From: Allacma fusca
Taxonomy: Eukaryota > Arthropoda > Collembola > Symphypleona > Sminthuridae
NCBI GenBank assembly: GCA_947179485.1
Contig: OX359246.1
Coordinates: 24,180,001 to 24,244,000 of the forward strand
Reading direction: 5' to 3'
DNA length: 64,000 bases
The translations under genes were made by a program, and so were the position numbers. The notes below the pieces were generated by a model that ran no database searches, was not told where the DNA came from, and saw only the letters and a list, made by a program, of their open reading frames with translations. Each line of letters opens with the position of its first letter. The stretch's first letter is position 1. Below are positions 47,055 through 57,127 of the stretch, in pieces.

Positions 47055-50000
47055 TTATAGCCGATAACTGTGATTAGTGGTAGGTTTAACCACTGTGAAG
47101 TTAAATAAATTGTCCAATGCGTGGATATGAGTTCTTGTGCTACGCCTAAAATCCGAATCTTGACGGGAATAAAAATCTGTGGGTAATATGTGTTGAGAGT
47201 CTTGTTCCAATAATTGTTGCTGGGTTCTCCTAACACGTTTATTAGGAAGTGTTATAGAGGAGGAGCGAGGAATTTCCACAGTAGAATTTTTAGGTGCAGA
47301 CATTAGTGCTTCTCTATAGGTAGGTTTATGAGGTTGCTCTTGATTTTCTGGAGGAATTGTAGGAGGTTGTTGAACGGGAAATGGAGGCACTGTATCCCGT
47401 AGTGGAAATGCATGAGTGTCAGCTGTAGGTAAATTTGGTTCAAGAATAACGTCGGCTGGACTTGAGGGTTGTTCAGCAATAAGTTCAGGAGTAATGTCAG
47501 GTTCTGGAGAAGGTAGTTCTCCTGTAGATTTAGTAAGTTCCTGAGGAATGTCTTGTAGATTTGTAGAAGATTCCTGCACTGGAGGTGCATCGTCATTATT
47601 GAGCAGAGATTTAGTGTTGAACACATTGGGGCGTTCATAAAATATTTTCAACCTGGACACATGAACTGTGAGGGTTTTAACAGTGTTACCAACAGATCCT
47701 CTAATAGTGTAGTTAACTTCGGAGGGTCGGTCAATAACAGAAAATGGTCCTTTCCATCTGGGTAGTAACTTAGTGCTCGTACCAGGTTGTATGGACGTGT
47801 GCTCGAGGAGCACATTGTCACCAATATTATAGTTTACTGTTCGTTTAGACTGATTTACGCGGGCGGCGTATTTTTTCCTTTGGGTCTCTAGTATGTCATG
47901 AGTAGTTTTCCAGAGTGACGTCATGTCTTGGACGTTTCTATTTTCTGGAGTAAAAGTAGGAAATGCATTTCTCAACGGGGTGCGTGCATGAAAACCATGC
48001 AGCACGTAGAATGGTGTAAAACCGTGGGAGCTGTGAAGAGTATTGTTGAGATGGAATATAATAGCTGGAATGGCGTGGGGCCAGTCGGCCTTATTTTCTG
48101 CTCTGTATATAGCAATACAGTCACCCAATGTTTGATGGGATCTCTCGATAAGACCCTGCGTTTGGGGGTGAAAAGCAGTGCTATAGTTCATTTTAAAATC
48201 AAATATTTTGGAAAGTTCTGTAATGACAGCATTGTTAAATTCTGTCCCTTGATCTGACTGTATAATTTCGGGAAGGGAATAGACAGCAGCTATTTTGTTG
48301 AAGATGAATTTGGCTATAGCGGAAGCGTCTGCTGTGGGTACAACCTCAGCTACGAGAAATTTCGTGAGATAACAAATTGCAGTGATTATATATCTTGGAC
48401 GTCCTTCTTTATTCGTCAATGGACCCTGTACGTCCATCTGAATTCTTTCGAATGGTCTGAGGGGAATAGGAATGAATTGGAACTCTCCGGGCTGTTTTTG
48501 ACCACGGGGAGATTTTCTTGCCTGACAAAATGAACACGATTGTATAAAGTCTTTGATATCTTGGCTCATGGTTTTCCAGTAGTAGCTTTGTTGGATTTCT
48601 TTGAGAGCCTTAGTATGTCCTGTGTGGGACACTGGGTTATGGTGACGTTTAATGATATCCGGGACCATGTGATGTGGTATCATTAGTAGGGATTTTTCTC
48701 CAAGTTTTTTGTTATGTTTATACAAAATATTGTTATAGAGAGCGTATGTTGAACGGACTCTCCAATTGCTTGGAAGTTTGTTAATTATATCCATAAGAGC
48801 TGGATCTTTCGCTTGTTCGCTTTGGAGAGTACCAATATCTATTGTATGGACGGAGAGGCATGCTTCATCATCGGTCTGGGAGTGTGTGGGTTCTTGGAAA
48901 GGATTGCGGCTGAGGCAATCGGCAACCTTATGAGTTGTACCCTTGACATATTTTATGGTAATGTCGTAGGGCATCAGTAGAAGTTGCAGTCGTTGTAGCT
49001 TGGGGTCCAAGCTATCCTTACTCTTCATGATATAGCATAAAGAGTGGTGGTCCGTTTTGACCGTGAATGGTATGCCAAGTAAATATTCTTTTAATTTCAT
49101 TACGGACCAAGTTATGGCCAGTAGTTCTAGAATGCGAATGTGATACTTAACTTCATATTTATTTAGACGTCGGCTGAGGAAGAAAACTGGATGTTCCAAA
49201 CCATCGGGGTGAAGTTGTGTCATGTAGGCACCAAGTCCTTGGTATGAGGCGTCTGTGTATAAAAACGTCTCCTTTTGGGGATCATAGTGTGCTAAGACTG
49301 GTTTGCATAATAATAGATTTTTGAGAGCTTGAAATGCTTGATCACATTCGTGAGTCCACAGGAACGGGGTGTTCTTTTTTGTGAGTTCTCTTAATGGTGC
49401 TGCTATATGTGCAAAATTGGGCACAAATCTTCGGAAGAAGTTAGCCATTCCAAGAAAGGATTGGACTGTAGTGATGTTAGTTGGGGCGGGCATCTGCCTT
49501 AATCCATTTAAATTGTCATCGTAGGGCTGAATACCATATGCGGTAATTGTAAAGCCAAGGAGATTTATTTTTTCGTAACCAAATTTACATTTGGTCGGCT
49601 CAAATTTGAGATTATGTTGTGCGAAGCGTATGAAGATTTTCCTGAGTTTAGAAATATGTTCGTCAATAGTTTGACTGGCAACAATTATGTCGTCTACATA
49701 TGCTAGAGCGGTATTGTATTTGAGATCTGCCAGAATAACATCTATCACGCGGCAAAAATGAGATGGGGAATTGCGTGTTCCAAATGGCATGTCCTTATAT
49801 TGATACTGTCCATTTCTGGTGATGAAGCTGAGTTTCTCTCTGGAGGCGGGTTCCACCGTTATCTGATGGAACCCTGACGCGAGGTCTAGAGTTGAAAAAT
49901 AGCGTTGATTTTGGAGTCTTCGGAGAATCTCATCAATGGAAGGTAATGGCCAATGCATAGGCTTAGTGATGGCGTTGAGGGATCGGAAATCGATGACCAT

Positions 50001-51467
50001 GCGTGGCTTGCGGATTCCCTGGTCATTGGGTTTTTTGAAGACAATGATGACGGGGCTTGAGAAGGGTGACGTGGATGGCTCGATAATGTTATTATCGAGT
50101 AATTTCTTAACTTCGGCGTCAATGATGGCGTCTTGGTATGAGGAGGTTTTGTAAGGTTTATGAGCTACTATGCCTCCAGACTGTAGTTCAACTCGGAAGG
50201 GAATCGTGGAACATTTACCGAGTTCGTGTGGGTGAAATGCAAAAGAGTTCCTGTATTCTCTTAATAATGAACGGAGTTTAGTTTGATCCTCAGGATTGAG
50301 ATCCGGATTGATTTTAAAAGATGCTATTTCAGTTTCCAATTGGGAAGTATTGATCGCATTGATATGTATTGGGTTCATAGAATTATCTTGTGTGTCAAAA
50401 GGGGTTAAATTTCCGAGACCCAAACCGTCTGGTAAGGTAATAGTCATAGAAGTTGGATTTGTGAGAAGGAAGAATTTAGAGTCAGGACTGAGTATTGCAT
50501 GAGGAGCAAGGATATGGAATTGTTTGTGTAGGGATTCATGAGGTTGGAAATATACAGGCGAAGTTTGTTCAATGGAGTGAATAGTTGCAATGGTTACATG
50601 AGACCTGGGTGAAATGACCTGTGTTCCATGGACGCGGAGAACATCGTCTTCCATGGTAGTGGAAACACATAGAATAGGAATTGTTGTAATTTTGGCTTGT
50701 GTAGCAGGTTTAGCTGAGACAGACGATATGGGAGTAGGTGCAGTTTTGAGAGTCATTTTGCGGGATGTAGAAATACGACGGCGAAGTGGATGGGTTGAGC
50801 GATGGAAGTATTCCTGGTCTGTCTCATCAGAAGACATGTCTGGAGTTGGAGAATATTTTTCAGGCTGTGAATATTTATTCCCATGTTGAGATTTATTTTT
50901 CGTTGTTGTGAGAGTCTGGGAAGCTTGGTCTTGAAAAGTTGGAAGAGTTTGAGTAGACGTTGAGATTGGAAAAGAGGTCACAGGTGGCATAGGGGATGCT
51001 AACCAAGGGTTGGGCAGGAAGTTAACATCCTGGTCTTTGTGAGAAGGAGATTTATTTGACAGTTGTGTTCTCGTTGGTAAGTGTTGTAAGGTATCTACTG
51101 GAATTTCGCATTGTGCCTTAAGTGCATCATTGTGTTGTATGAGCGTATGGATTAACGCAATGTGTCCTGTAAACTTGTTGAAGATGGTATTGTCTTGAGT
51201 ATTAATGACGAAACCTCCTTTGGAGTATAGAAAATCGGTTCCCAGGATGCAGCGAATAGCTGTGGAAGGAGCGATGATAAATGGGTGTAGGAATGTAGAG
51301 TTGCCGATTTTGATTTTTACAAGGGCGAGTCCTGTATTGGGCATGTTATTTCCTGAGGCATCTATGAGGGTGAGATTGGTCTTGGTGATGTGTGTGCCTT
51401 GAGGTACATATGATGGATGGATCAGCGAAGCAGCTGCTCCTGTGTCGATAAGACACGGAAGGTTCAT
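47055..51467 (-). CDS. pol: Gypsy Pol polyprotein (protease, RT, RNase H, integrase)
   Basis: 1470 codons from the first ATG, but the frame is open back to 51683 and overlaps gag by about 127 bases, so Pol is made by a -1 shift and this ATG is probably not used. Domains (residue numbers from the ATG): aspartic protease LIDTGAAAS (about 6-14) and ILGTDFL (about 74); RT with RMVIDFRSLNA (about 489), LDLASGFHQI and YVDDIIV (about 590); RNase H FLYTDAS (about 735); integrase zinc finger H..H..C..C (about 942-981); core Asp in MDVQGPL (about 1012), Asp in SDQGTEF (about 1073) and Glu in LIERSHQ (about 1109); GPF motif RWKGPF near 1250. A proline-rich tail follows with no chromodomain. All key residues are present. 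Confidence 0.96.
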   Translation of the reverse strand: MNLPCLIDTGAAASLIHPSYVPQGTHITKTNLTLIDASGNNMPNTGLALVKIKIGNSTFLHPFIIAPSTAIRCILGTDFLYSKGGFVINTQDNTIFNKFTGHIALIHTLIQHNDALKAQCEIPVDTLQHLPTRTQLSNKSPSHKDQDVNFLPNPWLASPMPPVTSFPISTSTQTLPTFQDQASQTLTTTKNKSQHGNKYSQPEKYSPTPDMSSDETDQEYFHRSTHPLRRRISTSRKMTLKTAPTPISSVSAKPATQAKITTIPILCVSTTMEDDVLRVHGTQVISPRSHVTIATIHSIEQTSPVYFQPHESLHKQFHILAPHAILSPDSKFFLLTNPTSMTITLPDGLGLGNLTPFDTQDNSMNPIHINAINTSQLETEIASFKINPDLNPEDQTKLRSLLREYRNSFAFHPHELGKCSTIPFRVELQSGGIVAHKPYKTSSYQDAIIDAEVKKLLDNNIIEPSTSPFSSPVIIVFKKPNDQGIRKPRMVIDFRSLNAITKPMHWPLPSIDEILRRLQNQRYFSTLDLASGFHQITVEPASREKLSFITRNGQYQYKDMPFGTRNSPSHFCRVIDVILADLKYNTALAYVDDIIVASQTIDEHISKLRKIFIRFAQHNLKFEPTKCKFGYEKINLLGFTITAYGIQPYDDNLNGLRQMPAPTNITTVQSFLGMANFFRRFVPNFAHIAAPLRELTKKNTPFLWTHECDQAFQALKNLLLCKPVLAHYDPQKETFLYTDASYQGLGAYMTQLHPDGLEHPVFFLSRRLNKYEVKYHIRILELLAITWSVMKLKEYLLGIPFTVKTDHHSLCYIMKSKDSLDPKLQRLQLLLMPYDITIKYVKGTTHKVADCLSRNPFQEPTHSQTDDEACLSVHTIDIGTLQSEQAKDPALMDIINKLPSNWRVRSTYALYNNILYKHNKKLGEKSLLMIPHHMVPDIIKRHHNPVSHTGHTKALKEIQQSYYWKTMSQDIKDFIQSCSFCQARKSPRGQKQPGEFQFIPIPLRPFERIQMDVQGPLTNKEGRPRYIITAICYLTKFLVAEVVPTADASAIAKFIFNKIAAVYSLPEIIQSDQGTEFNNAVITELSKIFDFKMNYSTAFHPQTQGLIERSHQTLGDCIAIYRAENKADWPHAIPAIIFHLNNTLHSSHGFTPFYVLHGFHARTPLRNAFPTFTPENRNVQDMTSLWKTTHDILETQRKKYAARVNQSKRTVNYNIGDNVLLEHTSIQPGTSTKLLPRWKGPFSVIDRPSEVNYTIRGSVGNTVKTLTVHVSRLKIFYERPNVFNTKSLLNNDDAPPVQESSTNLQDIPQELTKSTGELPSPEPDITPELIAEQPSSPADVILEPNLPTADTHAFPLRDTVPPFPVQQPPTIPPENQEQPHKPTYREALMSAPKNSTVEIPRSSSITLPNKRVRRTQQQLLEQDSQHILPTDFYSRQDSDFRRSTRTHIHALDNLFNFTVVKPTTNHSYRL

Positions 51468-51556
51468 ACCGTTTATACTGACAATGATTTTGAGTGAACA
51501 TGAAAGTGAGTGTACAGTGATGTGAGTAGTACATTCTGTGTTAACGGAAGGGATTA

Positions 51557-54184
51557 TTAGCGGCTGTCTTGTGAGTTTTGGTGGTCTGCAGCTTGTATAG
51601 GCAGAAGCTGGCGTCGGGGCAGGCCTTGTGGAGCCTGCCCGTTGGAGTTTAAAGGCTGGTTCTGTAGCTGCTGTGGTCTTTCTTCACGTCGTCGTTGCAT
51701 ATATTGTGGAAATTGTTGGTAATGTATAGCAACTGGCTGTCGGCAACGGTTAGCATGATGGCCTGGACGGGAGCAACGTCCACAAATTTCTGGGGATTGA
51801 GAAGCTGGAATTTGTGGTTGAGTAGGTTGAGTTGGGCAATACCGGGCTGTGTGGCCGGTTTGGTTGCACTTGTAACACGTGTAGGTTCGTTGAATGTTAG
51901 AACCTAGTCCAGGTTGAAAGTTGTTGTACTGTGAGCGCTGTGGCTGAGCATGTTGAGTGACTGCCATAATTGGAGTGTCTTTAGCTTCTAATTTTTCTAT
52001 TTTCTCAAGAAGCGTGGCCAGGGTTTGTTCCAATGATGAAGGAAGGACTGGGGTTGCAAGAGTAACAGCATTATGGTCTGTATGGGGAGTTGTGCATGAT
52101 TCATAGTCGCGTAGAGCGTCCAAGAGATGATTGAAATTTTTAATTTTCAGATTCTTGCTGGTTATGAAGATTTTAACGGTGGTGTCGAGTTTTTCCAACA
52201 ATGTTTTCACGGTAGTAGCCTCTGGAAATGTTGACCAGTCCGTACCGGCAGCTGATTTAACACGGAGGACAAACTTGGTTGGTTGTTCATGTGGAAACGG
52301 TGTCATAGACAATGCATCTAAAAGTTTACTCTTCCTGTCGGGAACATCACGGGGCATTTTGTTCAAGAGTGTGTCCCGAAACTGGGCATAAGTCTGGCGG
52401 GAAGTAGATGTAAGATTATAGTAATGAGACAAATAGTCTTTGCCGGTTTTTGTAGCATCAGAAAGCTTTCTATATACATAAGATTTTTTCATTTTGTCGT
52501 CTGTTTGGAAAGTATTGAAAAAATCATCACATCTCAGTAGGAATTCAGATAATTCCTCCGATGAGATTTTGGGAGATGGGTAAGAGGGTTTGTCGAAAAG
52601 AAATCTGGTGTAGTCCATGGTGGAATTTTTTGTAGGAATAATTGGAGGAATAAGGGGAGGAGTTGGAATAGGAGAAGTCGAACGGGAAGAGGAAGAGCTG
52701 TCGGTGGCAGTGGTGAAATGGAGAGATTCTGAGTGGAGTGACCCTGAATCAGAGTTTGAATCTGAAAGAGGTGGAGGGGTTAGGTTAATATTATAGATAG
52801 GATTGTCACTGTCGTATGCGGCGGTAGTGTCAACGTCAGGAATGAGAACAGCGGTATTATCCTGAGGAGCTGTATGAGAATGATTATCGGTGTGATTGTC
52901 TGGGTGAGTGACGGGAGCGGAAAAAATGTCCGGGTAGGTTTGTGTTGCAACTGAAATGAACTGTTGATCTAAAAGAAAGAGTCCTTCCTTGTAGGCTTGC
53001 TGGGAGCTGAAATGACAGTGGTTGTGGGTATATTTGGAGGCGAGATTAAATTCCTGTACTATGCCTAAGTAAGATGCGTAACTTAGAAGATGGGCAATGT
53101 CCTGAGTGGAATTGTGGTCAGCTTGGAGTCGGGTGGTCCAAGCGAGGATTACAGGCGTGTAGCTGTGTGTTTCGATAACATAGGTAGGGGTCTTAGTAGT
53201 GGACACGGAAGGAGTAGTTGTTGTGACTGGAGTAGTAGTTACGGTTGGACAGAATTCTTGAGCTAGTAATGAAGTTTGGATGTCCTCTATTTCTTCAATG
53301 ATGGGTGCAAATTCATTCGAATTAGTCTGCCAAAGTGTAAAGATGCGGAGGATTCGTGCTACAATTTTTGTAAATGTTTCTCTGGTGTTGAGGAAATGAC
53401 CGTCAGATGTAACTTCTGTGGTTAACTTGAGATCATACAGCAATTGTTGGTAATGGGAGTACGTAAGGATGCTAGTCCCGGAAGAGTCTGTTTCTTGCTT
53501 GGTCTTAATGTCATCAACGAGTTTCTGGGCGACGTCTTCGAGAAGGTCTCGGGGGGCAAAAAGGCGTGAAGATGTGGGTTGTGGATGTGGTATGCCGGTG
53601 AGAGTATGATTGTTGGACAAATTAAAATTGTTACTTACTGTGTAATGTTGATCGAAGATCGAGTCATGAGTCGCTGGACCGGAAGAGACAGCAGGGGTGG
53701 ATGTCCTACTAGGGTGAAAACTCGCAAAGCCTCCAAGAGGTGTTGTGGGTTCCGGTGTTGGTCCTTCGGTGTCAGTTTCGCCTTCACTGGATGGTACGTG
53801 GTTGAGGATGTCGTCGGGGACGGTCACCACGGTGGTTTCAGGCAGGGTCGTAGTCGAACTGTTTATTGATCGCGGAATTCTGCTTGGGTTTTTCCGGATA
53901 ACTTTTATGTCACTCCTATCAACTGGTTGGGGCTCAATGTTGGAGTTAACGTAACGAGGGAGTTTTTGCTTGAACAGTTTGTAGAACTTGTAAAGATAGA
54001 GTGCTCGTGTGGAGGATAGATGACTATATTTGGCACGTGCACGTATTTCGTCGTCGTGAGTTAGTTGAACTAGTGCGGCCTCACTGAGTAATAGTGCTAT
54101 ATATTTTTGATTATTACAGATGATGTATTCGGGATGATTAAAGAGTTCAGCTACTCTAATAAATCTGATATCGTGAGGTGACAT
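51557..54184 (-). CDS. gag: Gypsy Gag protein
   Basis: 875 residues from the first ATG (54182-54184); the longer frame from a TTG at 54208 is less likely. This is long for a gypsy Gag. The N-terminal 550 residues are Ser/Thr/Pro-rich and unlike any domain I know. A capsid-like region follows (SSEELSEFLLRCDDFFNTF to QFRDTLLNKM). Two CCHC zinc knuckles lie near the end: CYKCNQTGHTARYC (about 770) and CGRCSRPGHHANRC (about 801). These bind the element RNA. The last codons overlap pol and contain the slippery site. The stop is at 51557-51559. Confidence 0.93.
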   Translation of the reverse strand: MSPHDIRFIRVAELFNHPEYIICNNQKYIALLLSEAALVQLTHDDEIRARAKYSHLSSTRALYLYKFYKLFKQKLPRYVNSNIEPQPVDRSDIKVIRKNPSRIPRSINSSTTTLPETTVVTVPDDILNHVPSSEGETDTEGPTPEPTTPLGGFASFHPSRTSTPAVSSGPATHDSIFDQHYTVSNNFNLSNNHTLTGIPHPQPTSSRLFAPRDLLEDVAQKLVDDIKTKQETDSSGTSILTYSHYQQLLYDLKLTTEVTSDGHFLNTRETFTKIVARILRIFTLWQTNSNEFAPIIEEIEDIQTSLLAQEFCPTVTTTPVTTTTPSVSTTKTPTYVIETHSYTPVILAWTTRLQADHNSTQDIAHLLSYASYLGIVQEFNLASKYTHNHCHFSSQQAYKEGLFLLDQQFISVATQTYPDIFSAPVTHPDNHTDNHSHTAPQDNTAVLIPDVDTTAAYDSDNPIYNINLTPPPLSDSNSDSGSLHSESLHFTTATDSSSSSRSTSPIPTPPLIPPIIPTKNSTMDYTRFLFDKPSYPSPKISSEELSEFLLRCDDFFNTFQTDDKMKKSYVYRKLSDATKTGKDYLSHYYNLTSTSRQTYAQFRDTLLNKMPRDVPDRKSKLLDALSMTPFPHEQPTKFVLRVKSAAGTDWSTFPEATTVKTLLEKLDTTVKIFITSKNLKIKNFNHLLDALRDYESCTTPHTDHNAVTLATPVLPSSLEQTLATLLEKIEKLEAKDTPIMAVTQHAQPQRSQYNNFQPGLGSNIQRTYTCYKCNQTGHTARYCPTQPTQPQIPASQSPEICGRCSRPGHHANRCRQPVAIHYQQFPQYMQRRREERPQQLQNQPLNSNGQAPQGLPRRQLLPIQAADHQNSQDSR
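51617..51653 (-). promoter_or_regulatory. -1 ribosomal frameshift signal, gag to pol
   Basis: On the - strand the gag codons read CCT TTA AAC, giving the heptamer T TTA AAC (51647-51653) in the correct X XXY YYZ phase. After 6 bases (51641-51646) follows a perfect 8-bp stem GGGCAGGC / GCCTGCCC (51633-51640 with 51617-51624) with an 8-base loop. The pol frame lies at -1 relative to gag and is open from 51683. Heptamer, spacer and stem have the classic geometry. Confidence 0.95.
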
Positions 54185-54418
54185 GTGGCACGGGGAAACT
54201 GGAGACAATTTATAGAAAAATCAGGCATAGCCTCCGGCGGCGGCTGACGCCACGTAAGAATTTAATTGACAATGTGGTAGAAAAAATGGAAAATTTGGGC
54301 AGAGTTCTGTTTAGCGGCTGACGCCACAAATATATTTGCACAGAAATTGTTCACAAATTAGAGGAAAATAATTGTTATTAAGGGCTTACGAATTTGAGTG
54401 TTTTGTTGAGAACCATCG
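54185..54418 (-). other. Gypsy leader with a 14-bp direct repeat
   Basis: The leader lies between the primer-binding site and the gag ATG. The 14-mer GTGGCGTCAGCCGC (- strand) occurs exactly twice, at 54240-54253 and 54314-54327. It may be part of a packaging or dimerisation signal; this is inference. Confidence 0.5.
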
Positions 54419-54436
54419 AACCCGCACCGTTCACCA
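54419..54436 (-). other. Primer-binding site of the gypsy element
   Basis: The - strand sequence directly after the 5' LTR is TGGTGAACGGTGCGGGTT. It is complementary to a tRNA 3' end finishing in CCA, with no gap to the LTR. I could not assign the tRNA. Confidence 0.75.
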
Positions 54437-55171
54437 TGTTATTATTAATATTGTAGTTGATGGGTTCGTAATGAGAAAAATGTAATGAAGGGCCGATTAT
54501 GGAAATTAAAGGGAATATTGATGGTAATGAGAGTGAGAGCCGAGATGATGGGGAAAATGTAGACGGTAGAGAGGCACTTGCTTTGGAGTGAGGGATTTCG
54601 GGTTTTAGTCTCAACGTATGGAAGATACGAAAGTAAGATGCGTAAGCACGTATAAGGAGTTGTTCTCACAGTATATAGTTTTTATTTATAATGCGTAGTT
54701 TTGATACACAGTCGAGTCTCACACGCCTTCCCTTGCTCTGCTTAGTTCAAGATCTGATGTTACTCTCCTCTTCGTACCTACGGAGGCACGAGGTTTTATA
54801 CGGAGGTGAGCACAAATGTGCCCACCTCCAGTATTTACAAAGGTTTAAGTTTGAACCAATAATATTTAGTTACACATTTTTAAAGGAAACCTCAACACAG
54901 AAAAGTAACTCTGGATGTCGGAAATCTACGTTATCCTTAATTCCTATGTCTAAGCTTAGCAAGGATGCCTAAAAGTAGCTACTTGCCACCTTTTTGCCTT
55001 CAAACGCACGCTAACTTGAGGGTAGTCTTCCTCTACATATGTACCTAGCGGAGCGCCATTTGATTACATGGCGTTCCATGCGTAGGTACATTGGCCGACA
55101 AGTGCCGTATTGGGAGATAGTAGTGGCGTAGTTGACGTTACATTTATTGAGTGTTACAAAACTACTTAACA
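54437..55171 (-). repeat. 5' LTR of the gypsy element
   Basis: 735 bp, matching 45418-46152 without any difference I could find. The TATA-like box TATAAATA is at 54683-54690 on the - strand. It is the promoter of the element. Confidence 0.95.
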
Positions 55172-57127
55172 GCTAAAAAAATCAGGCACTTCGGAACTCC
55201 AAAAAGTTGTGGGAGGGGCAAATATTACAACATTGAATATATGCCAACGCTTCTAGAACAAAACTCAACGCACATACCTACATGTAATATGTACACTTTT
55301 TATAAAGAATTTTATACATGGTTTTTTAGAGTTTCCAGAATTTAAACCAATTATGGGAATATTTCACAATTCTTACGGTTTTATAAGCGTTTCTTGATAA
55401 ATTCGATAAAATTTTGTAAGTGGGGGAAATTTTAAAAATTGTCCCTTCTAAATTTCAATTTTTTTTTTGGGGGGGGGAGCAATGACCTCATTGGGCCGGA
55501 GTGCCTGCAGTCAACGACAAGGTTATGGGTCTTGAAACACAGCACTGCAAGTAACGTCCAGGTTATCTCTCTGGGTGACAGTGTCTTATCATATCAACCG
55601 ATAAACAATAAACGATAGGAAGTATTAAAGTTGTCAATTTTGAATGTATTTTAATGATATATAATTCTGAGCACAATAATTAAGGAAATTGTTATTGATT
55701 TAGACAAAACTCACAATACATTTATTGCATTACGAATTCCTAAGGACGACATCAATGCTCCGTTATGTACTTGTATTTTATTGAATACGACTGATAAAAT
55801 AGAATTTAAAAATAAAATACTTGACATGAACATGACGAAAAACTTCGTAACAAGCTTAAGTGTAAGTACAGATAATGCTGTAAGAAGTCTTTTTCAGACA
55901 TACATATTCCGTTCTGGATGGCAGGTGCAACGGATAATATTGAAATTAACAGAATTGATCCAACAAGAGGAAGTGTTTGACTGTTTGAGTATGTACGGAA
56001 AACTTCCTACTATGATGAAGGCTGCTTATTATTTATGGATGGAAGCTTAAATTTGCAAGCTGTTTATTCTTATAATTTTGTAAAATACAAAATATGAATG
56101 AAATGTATTTATATACCGACAGCAAAGCGATTCATAAAAAATCTAAAGGCTGTGGTTGTAGTACCAGTTCAAAAGATAATGCAGATAGTTTTTAGCAGAG
56201 TTTCTACAAAAAATATATGGTTGGCATCTGCGAGACGTCGGAGTATTTACTCACTTCAGTCAATAATAATTGTTCATAGACTTATCTTTCGACAGTATTT
56301 ATTTTTCCTTATACTGAAAGCAAATTACAAAAATATTATAGAAAAGTATTACATTACAATACTGACTAAGCTGAATTCTGTGCGTAAAAATACTTATGTT
56401 CGACTAATGCATAAATATTCATTTCGCAGTTACACAGGACTATTCTGAGGGGCATTTTTACAGTAACCTGTTTCACATCTAGGGGCAATATTAAAGATTT
56501 ACGATGAAGGTAGAGCATTGGGAGCCACCATACCATCAAGGGAAAATGGTTCCACTGGTTGTACTAGTCGTTGCCAAGTGCTCAAGAACGGAAACAGACT
56601 TAATCAAAGGACCTCAGGTACCGCTGGAAATCGATACGAAGTCGCTATTTTAATTTTATGAGTGGCTCCAGTCATTAAATTGTTCAGCCAGAGTCAAAAA
56701 CTAGTTTCACTATACGGATAGACTATTCTTAAGGTAACTACAATAACTGACACCGCCTGGCTTTAAAATAGTACTGTTCAGTCTTTGGGAAGAAAACGAG
56801 AGGCAAAACGAACGGATGACTTGGGAAAAGTTTTAACTTTCAAGAACTAAGGTAATAATTAAAGCTGCAATGTCGTAACGATATCTATGACTTCCATGAG
56901 GCGTTCATGGTGATCATTACAAACCTCCAGGTGAACATTTGAGCACCTAGAAATAGTTCGTGGAGCCACTACAGGTTCGGGGCATGGACTATCCCAATAT
57001 TTTAGTACAAATCCCTAGCCTAGCCTTACCAGCTTTAAACGAGATTCTCGACGAAACACAAAATTAATACAACATAAAGAAATCGATTTTCGAGATACCA
57101 TTTCATGTTTTCCACAAGTTGGTGATT
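55172..57127. other. No recognisable gene
   Basis: AT-rich DNA with small open frames (55781-56050, 56098-56448, about 56508-56654), none like a known family. A T-run joined to a G-run lies at 55462-55478. The left end is the pre-insertion flank of the gypsy element; the right end contains the 3' side of UPF3. Confidence 0.5.

Larger units (their letters stand above)
45418..55171 (-). mobile_element. Complete Ty3/gypsy LTR retrotransposon (9754 bp)
   Basis: LTRs lie at 45418-46152 and 54437-55171, each 735 bp with TG...CA ends, and by eye they are identical. The target duplication is GCTA (45414-45417 and 55172-55175). On the - strand the order is 5' LTR, primer-binding site, leader, gag, pol (protease, RT, RNase H, integrase), 3' LTR. 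Both frames are open over their full length. The identity of the LTRs and the intact frames indicate a very recent insertion and a possibly active element. No env frame exists: 46153-47054 between pol and the 3' LTR is non-coding. Confidence 0.97.

Noticed and set aside
50614..50889. Open frames on the + strand opposite gag and pol
   Set aside because: Antisense shadows of long real frames, with no family resemblance.
54185..54208. Upstream TTG as gag start
   Set aside because: An ATG occurs eight codons later in the same frame; non-ATG initiation is not needed.
55462..55478. T-run joined to a G-run as a regulatory or structural element
   Set aside because: A simple homopolymer junction that may also be a sequencing or assembly artefact.
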